Shown here: positions 1 through 5,106 of the stretch, piece after piece
How positions within the stretch are numbered: position 1 is the stretch's first letter
Layout of the letters: each line of letters begins with the position of its first letter
Source of the DNA: Deltaproteobacteria bacterium
GTDB taxonomy: Bacteria > Myxococcota_A > Polyangia > Palsa-1104 > JAEUJZ01
Direction of reading: 5' to 3'
Assembly (NCBI GenBank): GCA_017990795.1
Contig: JAGNNG010000126.1
Location: 1-6,126, forward strand
DNA: 6,126 bases
Notes under the pieces: model-generated
The model's database searches: none
The model's input: the letters and a program-made list of their open reading frames with translations, nothing else
Told to the model about the DNA's origin: nothing
Position numbers and translations under genes: made by a program

Positions 1-727
1 GCGCGATGGCGTCGAAGATAAAGTTTGCGCTAAAGGTGTTGTCGACCGGATCGGTAATGTCTAGGCCATCGACAAGGTAGCGGTTGTGACGAAGCGAGCC
101 GCCAGCCATGACCGGGTTACTGCCGCCGGTGACTCCTGCCAGCTGCTGCACGACGTCTTGATAGCGACGCGGTGTCGCCAGCTTCGACTGCTGCTCGGCG
201 GTCAGCACTTTGCCCGTCGAGAGGCGGTCGCTATCGAGGCGCTTGCGCTCTTCGACGATGACGGTGGTCTCACTGGCAGCAAGCTCGGCGGTGAGTGGAA
301 TCTTAAGTGACTCGGTCTGCCCAACTTCCAAGGTTAGCTTGCGCTTGGTTGGACGCAGTCCTTCATACGAGATGGTGAGCAGATAGCGTCCAGGCGGCAG
401 CAGCGTGAAGTCGAAGTTGCCGTCTTCATCGGTCACGGTGCGTCGTGGCCCGCCGATTAGCGCATCGCTTGAAGTCTCGATGCGGGCGCCCGGCATTGGC
501 ACGTTGGTGCCTGCCTCGACCACCTGGCCCCGCAGTCGGGCATTCTGCTCCCCGACGGCCCACGCTTGTTGCACCGGCAGCGCGAGCGGACTGGTAACGC
601 CCAGCAGAGTACCGATAAACAAAAAGCGGCGCGCGCTCCGGCGAGCTGGCTTCGGGGTGCCACGGACAGGCGCTGGTGCGCTGGCGGGCAAGCTGGACGG
701 TGGCAAACAAACAGCAGGCTTTCTCAT
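1..727 (-). CDS. TonB-dependent receptor, N-terminal part (cut by left edge)
   Basis: An open frame of 242 codons runs from an ATG at 727 off the left edge. Residues 29-57 look like a signal peptide: basic RRSARR, then a hydrophobic stretch FLFIGTLLGV, ending in a signal-peptidase-I type AWA (55-57). Residues 64-146 match a carboxypeptidase-regulatory-like beta-sandwich, with GQVVEAGTNVPMPGARI followed by TDEDGNFDFTLLPPGRY (99-115). Residues 153-159 (ETTVIVE) resemble a TonB box. Residues 185-242 match the start of a plug domain: TPRRYQDVVQQLAGV, then GGSLRHNRYLVDGLDITDP (209-227). Members of this family are outer-membrane beta-barrels that import ligands using TonB energy; the barrel lies outside the window, so the ligand cannot be guessed. 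The region before the signal peptide's hydrophobic core is unusually long (about 34 residues). No better ATG exists downstream, and GGTGAGG sits just 2 nt before the start. It lies 47 bp after the SDR gene on the same strand. The family call is firm; the exact start is less so. Confidence 0.88.
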   Translation of the reverse strand, partial: MRKPAVCLPPSSLPASAPAPVRGTPKPARRSARRFLFIGTLLGVTSPLALPVQQAWAVGEQNARLRGQVVEAGTNVPMPGARIETSSDALIGGPRRTVTDEDGNFDFTLLPPGRYLLTISYEGLRPTKRKLTLEVGQTESLKIPLTAELAASETTVIVEERKRLDSDRLSTGKVLTAEQQSKLATPRRYQDVVQQLAGVTGGSNPVMAGGSLRHNRYLVDGLDITDPVDNTFSANFIFDAIA

Positions 728-774
728 GTCCTCACCGGGGCGGCAGAGTTTGTAAATGGCGAGCGGCCTTAGAA

Positions 775-1590
775 CTAGCGGCCAGCTTTTTTGCGAATAT
801 ATGCGGCTTTTTGCTTGGCCCCTTTGCGCGCGAGCATTGGCTGCAGAGCCGCAGCCACCGACGGCAACAGATAACCAAGCTGCGCCAGCGAACCCGACAG
901 ACTCGGGACATCTACTTCCAGCGGCGGCGCCACGCTTTGGATGCACTCTAAAATGGCGTCGGCGACTTGGTCGGCGCTGCTCATGGGCTGGCTGAAAATC
1001 AAATCGGGGACGGTTGTGATGTCGCCGAAAAACTCGGTGTCGACAGGTCCGGGATTGATGCACGAGACTCGGATGCCGCGCTCGCCTAGGTCGGAGGCTA
1101 GCGCGCGCGAAAAGGCCCGCAGCCCAAACTTGGAGGCGCTGTAGCAGGCTTCGTGTCCGACGGGAATCTTGCCAGCCAGGCTGGCGACATTGATGATGAT
1201 GCCGCCTGGGCGCAGGTGGTCGAGTGCGACGCGGGTGAGGAACACTGGCGCCAGCAGGTTGGTCTCTAGGATCTGGAGCAGCTCTTGCGGCGTGCGCTCT
1301 TGGACGGCACCGCGACAGTTGTAGCCCGCGTTGTTGATGAGGATGTCGAGCTGACCCAAGCGCGTGACCACCTGGCCAGGCAGCGCCGTCATGGCCGCGC
1401 GATCATTTACGTCCAGGGCAAACGCCACCGCATTTTGCGCGCCAAGCTGGGCCACAGCAGCGTCGAGCTGGGCCTGCTTGCGGGCGACCAGCGCGACTTT
1501 GACTCCCAGCGCGACTAGCTTTTTAGCCGCGGCCAGACCGATGCCTGCTGAGCCTCCGGTGATAAGTGCAACTTTGTTGTGCAAGACCAT
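775..1590 (-). CDS. Classical short-chain dehydrogenase/reductase (SDR)
   Basis: This is a complete 271-residue protein, a usual length for a classical SDR, with a Rossmann fold throughout. The cofactor motif TGGSAGIG is at 11-18. The strand-2 end VALVARK places Arg37 where a basic residue usually favours NADP(H); that preference is inferred. The NNAG motif is at 86-89. The catalytic tetrad is complete: Asn111, Ser137 (in NVASLAG), Tyr150 and Lys154 (YSASK). The segment INPGPVDTEF at 178-187 is the usual post-catalytic PG motif. No signal peptide or membrane segment is evident, so it should be cytoplasmic. The substrate cannot be told from sequence, and the neighbours (rimO upstream, TonB receptor downstream) give no pathway. 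The C-terminus ends in a short basic tail (IRKKAGR). The ATG is supported by an AAAGGA ribosome-binding site 6 nt upstream. Confidence 0.93.
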   Translation of the reverse strand: MVLHNKVALITGGSAGIGLAAAKKLVALGVKVALVARKQAQLDAAVAQLGAQNAVAFALDVNDRAAMTALPGQVVTRLGQLDILINNAGYNCRGAVQERTPQELLQILETNLLAPVFLTRVALDHLRPGGIIINVASLAGKIPVGHEACYSASKFGLRAFSRALASDLGERGIRVSCINPGPVDTEFFGDITTVPDLIFSQPMSSADQVADAILECIQSVAPPLEVDVPSLSGSLAQLGYLLPSVAAALQPMLARKGAKQKAAYIRKKAGR

Positions 1591-1596
1591 GGGTCG

Positions 1597-1602
1597 TCCT
1601 TT
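1597..1602 (-). promoter_or_regulatory. Ribosome-binding site of the SDR gene
   Basis: AAAGGA on the minus strand is separated by 6 nt from the ATG at 1590. This is the clearest Shine-Dalgarno sequence among the minus-strand genes here and fixes the SDR start. Confidence 0.7.
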
Positions 1603-1675
1603 TCAGAATTAGAGGGCGGGTAGTACTTGCAGCGGTCGCTTCACCGTCGATGGCTTCCGCAGCGGGCTGGGGCGG

Positions 1676-3130
1676 CTAACGAAGGACGCGCAGCTTCAGC
1701 GCTTGCGGTGGACGGTAAGCAGGCTGCACGACGCGCAGGACTTCCGCGGCCAGATCGTATTCAGCACTGCCGGTCACGCGCGCGGTCACTAGGTCACCCG
1801 GTCGCAGCGACAGCTCGCTGGCACTTTCGCCCAGCGACAAAAAGACGTGACCGTCGATCTCTGGAGCCTGACCCGCGTGGCGACCTTGCAAGAGGTACTC
1901 GCTCTCCTCGGACTCGCCTTCGACCAAGACATCGATCTCGGTGCCGTGCAGGAGCTTGCGGCGCTTCTTGGCAATCTTGCGCTGCAGGCGGAGCAGCTCA
2001 CGGCGACGGCGCTCAGCCTCTTTAGCCGGGACCGCGCCTTCAATCGTGGCCGAGTGCGTGCCTTCTTCCGGCGAGTAGGTAAACACGCCGACATGATCAA
2101 ACTGCGCTTGCTCGATAAAGTCGTACAGCTTCTGAAACGCTTCCTCAGTTTCGCCGGGATGACCGACGATAAACGTGGTGCGCAAGAAGATGTGCGGGAC
2201 GATCTTGCGGGCGCGCTCGACCAGCTGCCACACGGTCTTGCCGACGTGGCCCCGGCGCATGGTCTTTAGCACCTGATCATCGGCGTGCTGTAGTGGGCAG
2301 TCCAGGTACTTGGCGACGCGCGGCTCTTCAGCAATGGCGGCGAGCAGCTCGTCGGTCACCGCGGTGGGGTAGGCGTAGTGCAGGCGCAGCCAGCGCAGCG
2401 AGCCGGGATTTTTCGCCGGTGGAGTTCCAATGCGGCGCAGCAAGTTGGCCAGCGTGGGTCGCGCGCTGGGTCGGTCGACATCAAACGGCAGGTCGGTGCC
2501 ATAGGTCGTCAGATCTTGCGCCACCAGGTTGATCTCGACGGTGCCTTGCTCCGACAGGCTCTGGATCTCAGTGGCGATCGAGTCCATGGCGCGGCTGCGC
2601 TGCGGTCCGCGCAGCTTGGGGATGATGCAAAAGCCGCAGGGTCGGTCGCAGCCTTCGGCGATCTTCACGTAGCGCGTGTAGTGCGCCTGCGACGGAGGCC
2701 GAGGCTTGGTGTGATCGTAGATGTACGCTGGACTGGCTGCGACATCGACGGTGTGGCTGATTCCTGCGATGGCCGCGGCGACCTTTTCGACCTCGCCTGA
2801 GCCCAGGATGTGATCGATCTCGGGGATCTCTTTGGACAGCTCTTCGGGATAGCGCTGCGACAGGCAGCCGGTGACGACCAGGCGCTGACACTTGCCTTTG
2901 CCGGCGGTCTTAAACTGCGCCATCTCTAAGATGGTATCGATCGACTCTTCTTTGGCGGCACCGATAAAGCCGCAGGTGTTGACGACGATTACGTCGGCGT
3001 TTTCGGGCGTCTCGGTCAGCGCGTAGCCAGACTGGTCGCTCATGCCGAGCATGACCTCTGTATCGACGCGATTTTTGGGACAGCCTAAAGAGACAAAATA
3101 CACAGCAGGAGTTTGCGGGGCTTGCGACAC
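1676..3130 (-). CDS. rimO: Ribosomal protein S12 methylthiotransferase RimO
   Basis: This complete 484-residue radical-SAM methylthiotransferase is somewhat longer than E. coli RimO (about 440). RimO adds a methylthio group to a conserved aspartate of ribosomal protein S12 in the cytoplasm, using two [4Fe-4S] clusters. The N-terminal domain (about 9-125) carries SLGCPKNRVDTE (14-25), which separates RimO from MiaB-type tRNA enzymes. It also has the three auxiliary-cluster cysteines C17, C53 and C89. The radical-SAM motif CxxxCxxC is at C161, C165 and C168, within EGCDRPCGFCIIPKLRG. YLDCPLQHADDQVL (275-288) and FIVGHPGETEE (320-330) are further family blocks. A TRAM domain follows at about 396-467, including GRHAGQAPEIDG (416-427). 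Extra length comes from a loop near 213-245 and a short tail after the TRAM domain. The start is GTG at 3130, nine codons before the conserved core; an AGGA lies 11 nt upstream, a rather long spacing. Neighbours show no functional link. Confidence 0.97.
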   Translation of the reverse strand: MSQAPQTPAVYFVSLGCPKNRVDTEVMLGMSDQSGYALTETPENADVIVVNTCGFIGAAKEESIDTILEMAQFKTAGKGKCQRLVVTGCLSQRYPEELSKEIPEIDHILGSGEVEKVAAAIAGISHTVDVAASPAYIYDHTKPRPPSQAHYTRYVKIAEGCDRPCGFCIIPKLRGPQRSRAMDSIATEIQSLSEQGTVEINLVAQDLTTYGTDLPFDVDRPSARPTLANLLRRIGTPPAKNPGSLRWLRLHYAYPTAVTDELLAAIAEEPRVAKYLDCPLQHADDQVLKTMRRGHVGKTVWQLVERARKIVPHIFLRTTFIVGHPGETEEAFQKLYDFIEQAQFDHVGVFTYSPEEGTHSATIEGAVPAKEAERRRRELLRLQRKIAKKRRKLLHGTEIDVLVEGESEESEYLLQGRHAGQAPEIDGHVFLSLGESASELSLRPGDLVTARVTGSAEYDLAAEVLRVVQPAYRPPQALKLRVLR

Positions 3131-3140
3131 GGGCGGGAGA

Positions 3141-3167
3141 ATCCTAAATGCGCCGCTGATGTGTCAA
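3141..3167 (-). promoter_or_regulatory. Possible sigma-70-type promoter for rimO
   Basis: Reading the minus strand, a perfect TTGACA (3167-3162) is followed after 15 nt by TAGGAT (3146-3141), which matches four of six positions of the -10 consensus. The spacer is shorter than the optimal 17. If used, transcription would begin only a few bases before the rimO GTG at 3130, giving a nearly leaderless mRNA. The -35 element falls in the loop and stem of a hairpin, so the match may be chance. Confidence 0.25.
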
Positions 3168-3195
3168 GCGGCGCGCAGACGCCAGCAACTGGCGT
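3150..3195 (-). terminator. Tandem perfect hairpins between the HD-GYP gene and rimO
   Basis: Two perfect inverted repeats lie in the 96 bp spacer. One is a 7 bp stem, ACGCCAG/CTGGCGT (3179-3185 and 3189-3195), with a 3 nt loop. The other is an 8 bp stem, GCGCCGCT/AGCGGCGC (3150-3157 and 3167-3174), with a 9 nt loop. In the transcript of the upstream response-regulator gene they follow the stop codon by about 31 nt and sit 4 nt apart. Neither is followed by a good uridine run (ATTTAGGATT follows the second), so a classical intrinsic terminator is not proven. They could instead stabilise the mRNA 3' end or partly block read-through. Confidence 0.45.
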
Positions 3196-3226
3196 GGTTT
3201 GTAGTTTGCGAACGTGCGGGTCAGCG

Positions 3227-4789
3227 TCAGCGTAGGACTTCGTTACCGGCAGAGATCTCCTTGGCCCGATGCTCCTCGATGGCGGCTTGGAACACCTCGA
3301 CCAGGCGCTCGTCGTACTGGCTGCCTGAGCAGCGGTCGATCTCGGACATGGCGATGTCGTGAGGCATGGCCTTGCGGTAGCTGCGGTCGCTGGTCATGGC
3401 GTCGTAGCTGTCGGCGATGGCAACGATGCGTCCGATGAGCGGGATGTTTTCGCCCATCAGTGCGCCCGGGTAGCCGTTGCCGTCCCAGGCCTCGTGGTGA
3501 CACAGCGCGCCGGGGATGAGGTCGGCCATAAACGGAATCGGCTCCAGGATGCGCTTGCCCTTGGCGGGATGGGTGCGAAACATCGCCAGCTCCTCGGGCG
3601 TGAGCTTGCCGGGCTTGTTGAGCTTTTCATTGCGAATGCCAATCTTGCCGATGTCGTGCATCAGCGCCGCCCACACCAAAAGCTCGATGTTTTTGTCGTT
3701 TAGCGTCAGCTTGCGACCAATCAGCTCGGCGTACTGACTGACGCGCTCGGAGTGACCGCGGGTGTAGCGGTCGCTCTCTTCCAGCGCGCGGGCAAAGCCG
3801 ACCACGGTCGCGCGAAAGTTCTCTTGCAGCGACGCATTGGCCGTCCGCAGGTCCGAGTTGCTGGTCTTTAGCTCCTCATAAAGTCGAGCATGCTCAATCG
3901 AGACCGCAGCACGAGCGGCCAGCACCGACAGCATGCGCCGCTGACCCTCGGTAAACTTGTAGCCGCGCGTATAAGAATATGCATTTAGCATCCCGATCAC
4001 TTGGTCCTGAACCTTGAGCGGGATCGAGCAGAACGACACCAGGCGCTTGTCTTTGGGTGGCTCGGCGAAGTAGCGCAGGGCGCGGATGCCGTGGGCGAGC
4101 AGCGGGCGGTCGTGGCGGTAGTGTTCAAGGATGGCGCTGGTGTTCAGCTCCCCGACGCCGCTGGCGCCGCCGTACCAGTTTAAGTCGGTCTGGGCGTTCT
4201 TGCTGTACTTGCGCGTGCGCTCGACAAACTGCGCAGTGGTGGGGTTGCGCAGCGTCAGCGTGGCGACATCGGCATCGGCCTCCATCAAGGTGCCTTCCAG
4301 CACCAAGTCGAGGATCTTGTCGAGCGAAAGCGACTGCGCCATCGCCTCTGAGATCTGATACAGCGTGACCGCTTCTTTAAGACGGAAGTTCTCTTGCTGC
4401 AGGCGCTGACGCTCAAGGGCACGGTGGATAAGCCGCACCACATCCTCGGGCTTAAACGGCTTGAGGATGTAGTCGTAGGCCCCTTTTTTCATCGCATCGA
4501 TGGCCGTCTCGACGGTGCCAAAGCCGGTCATGATGATCGTGACCATGTTCATGCGCGCATCGGCGATGTTCTGCAACAGCTCCAGCCCGCCCATGTTTGG
4601 CATCTTCAGGTCCGACAGCACCAGGTGATACGTGCGACGCTGCAGCTCTTGCCAGGCGGCGGCCCCATCTTCGGCTGTCCGGACGGAAAATCCTTCCAGC
4701 TGTAAAAAGTTGGCCAGCACATCGCGCACGACTTTTTCGTCGTCTACGACCAAGATCCGCGCCGGTTCATCGTGCAGGGAGGAATCCAT
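3227..4789 (-). CDS. Response regulator with REC, GAF and HD-GYP domains (predicted c-di-GMP phosphodiesterase)
   Basis: This complete 520-residue cytoplasmic protein has three domains. A receiver domain (about 10-125) has the acidic pair D16/D17, phosphoacceptor D60 (LVLSDLKMPNMGG), switch T88 and K110 (LKPF). A GAF-type sensor domain (about 144-303) contains SIPLKVQDQVIGMLNAYS (255-272) and is flanked by likely coiled-coil linkers (about 120-140 and 303-325). The HD-GYP domain (about 328-510) has H346 (GHSERVSQYAELIG), H378-D379 (HDIGKIGI), H407, the full signature HHEAWDGNGYP (431-441), and D460/D463 (ADSYDAMTSDRSYR). All expected metal ligands and the GYP motif are present, so an active phosphodiesterase degrading cyclic di-GMP is expected; that is family knowledge, not shown here. 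Phosphorylation should come from a histidine kinase, none of which is encoded in the window. The GAF ligand is unknown. The ATG at 4789 lacks a clear ribosome-binding site. The gene is divergent from the lipoprotein gene. Confidence 0.95.
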   Translation of the reverse strand: MDSSLHDEPARILVVDDEKVVRDVLANFLQLEGFSVRTAEDGAAAWQELQRRTYHLVLSDLKMPNMGGLELLQNIADARMNMVTIIMTGFGTVETAIDAMKKGAYDYILKPFKPEDVVRLIHRALERQRLQQENFRLKEAVTLYQISEAMAQSLSLDKILDLVLEGTLMEADADVATLTLRNPTTAQFVERTRKYSKNAQTDLNWYGGASGVGELNTSAILEHYRHDRPLLAHGIRALRYFAEPPKDKRLVSFCSIPLKVQDQVIGMLNAYSYTRGYKFTEGQRRMLSVLAARAAVSIEHARLYEELKTSNSDLRTANASLQENFRATVVGFARALEESDRYTRGHSERVSQYAELIGRKLTLNDKNIELLVWAALMHDIGKIGIRNEKLNKPGKLTPEELAMFRTHPAKGKRILEPIPFMADLIPGALCHHEAWDGNGYPGALMGENIPLIGRIVAIADSYDAMTSDRSYRKAMPHDIAMSEIDRCSGSQYDERLVEVFQAAIEEHRAKEISAGNEVLR

Positions 4790-4802
4790 CGCAGGGAATC
4801 TA

Positions 4803-4815
4803 CTCGCAACGCGAG
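4803..4815. repeat. Inverted repeat just upstream of the response-regulator start
   Basis: CTCGC-aac-GCGAG is a perfect 5 bp inverted repeat with a 3 nt spacer. Outer bases TAC and GTA extend it imperfectly to 4801-4819. It lies 13-25 bp before the ATG at 4789, so it would be in the leader or core promoter of the HD-GYP gene. It could be an operator or an RNA hairpin; its short length makes chance occurrence possible. Confidence 0.35.
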
Positions 4816-4850
4816 CGTACCTGCAATGCTCAGGCTTGCTGGGCCTCGGG

Positions 4851-4876
4851 GGACTTTGCGCTTACGGACTTTTGCG
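4851..4876. repeat. Imperfect direct repeat in the divergent region
   Basis: GGACTTTGCG (4851-4860) recurs as GGACTTTTGCG (4866-4876), differing by one inserted T, with a 15 bp start-to-start distance. Tandem sites in a divergent promoter region can be regulator half-sites, but only two copies are visible and no known regulator is matched. Confidence 0.35.
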
Positions 4877-4923
4877 ACCACAACACTTGGCTTCTGCGGA
4901 GCCGCCGCGGGCTTGGCTGCAAT

Positions 4924-4938
4924 TTCGCAAAAAGCGAA
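4924..4938. repeat. Inverted repeat TTCGC-AAAAA-GCGAA
   Basis: A perfect 5 bp inverted repeat flanks five A residues, making a 15 bp symmetrical, operator-like site near the middle of the divergent region. It shares the TCGC/GCGA core of the inverted repeat at 4803-4815. It could bind a dimeric regulator or be chance. Confidence 0.35.
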
Positions 4939-4960
4939 TCGCCAGGTTGTGGGCCGATGT

Positions 4961-4969
4961 TGTTATGCT
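4961..4969 (+). promoter_or_regulatory. Possible extended -10 element for the lipoprotein gene
   Basis: TGTTATGCT contains TG-n-TATGCT, an extended -10 form matching four of six bases of TATAAT. No good -35 hexamer lies 16-18 bp upstream. If used, the leader before the ATG at 5107 would be about 130 nt. Weak evidence. Confidence 0.2.
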
Positions 4970-5059
4970 GCGCGCGCTGCATGCGGAAAATAATGGCTCA
5001 CCCTCGCACTGAAGCAGGCTTGGTGGATGATGCAGGGCTGACCGCTGATTCATGACGAG

Positions 5060-5075
5060 CTGGGCACGCGCCCAG
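5060..5075 (+). other. Hairpin in the leader of the lipoprotein gene
   Basis: CTGGGC-acgc-GCCCAG forms a perfect, GC-rich 6 bp stem with a 4 nt loop. It ends 19 nt before the ribosome-binding site, so it does not mask it. It lacks a following T run and is not a terminator; its role, if any, is unknown. Confidence 0.4.
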
Positions 5076-5094
5076 AGAGACTCACAACATCGAT

Positions 5095-5099
5095 GGAGG
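5095..5099 (+). promoter_or_regulatory. Ribosome-binding site of the lipoprotein gene
   Basis: GGAGG is placed 7 nt before the ATG at 5107, an ideal spacing. It decides for this start over the in-frame ATG at codon 17, which has no such site. Confidence 0.8.
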
Positions 5100-5106
5100 C
5101 TTGGCA

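Larger units (their letters stand above)
4790..5106. other. Divergent intergenic region without a convincing gene
   Basis: These 317 bp separate the minus-strand response-regulator gene from the plus-strand lipoprotein gene and should hold both promoters. Short open frames cross it on both strands, but none has a recognisable domain or a good ribosome-binding site. Two small inverted repeats, one imperfect direct repeat, one 5'-leader hairpin and weak promoter-like motifs are listed separately. No tRNA or known riboswitch pattern was recognised by eye. Confidence 0.6.

Noticed and set aside
761..784. Direct repeat AGCGGCC around the SDR stop codon
   Set aside because: Too short, and partly inside coding sequence. 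There are no flanking signs of insertion or recombination.
1629..1665. Direct repeat GCAGCGG, two copies 30 bp apart, between rimO and the SDR gene
   Set aside because: Seven-base GC-rich words recur by chance at this rate, and nothing else marks the site.
1627..2025. Plus-strand open frame of 132 codons, rich in Arg and Ala
   Set aside because: It is a shadow of the 3' end of rimO and its downstream spacer. Its composition is typical of an out-of-frame GC-rich translation.
1847..2269. Plus-strand open frame of 140 codons
   Set aside because: It lies entirely antisense to rimO, whose conserved cysteines and domains are intact. It shows no domain, and long antisense frames are expected opposite GC-rich genes.
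4632..5012. Plus-strand open frame of 126 codons crossing from the response-regulator gene into the intergenic region
   Set aside because: About 40% overlaps the receiver domain in antisense. No ribosome-binding site or recognisable domain is seen.
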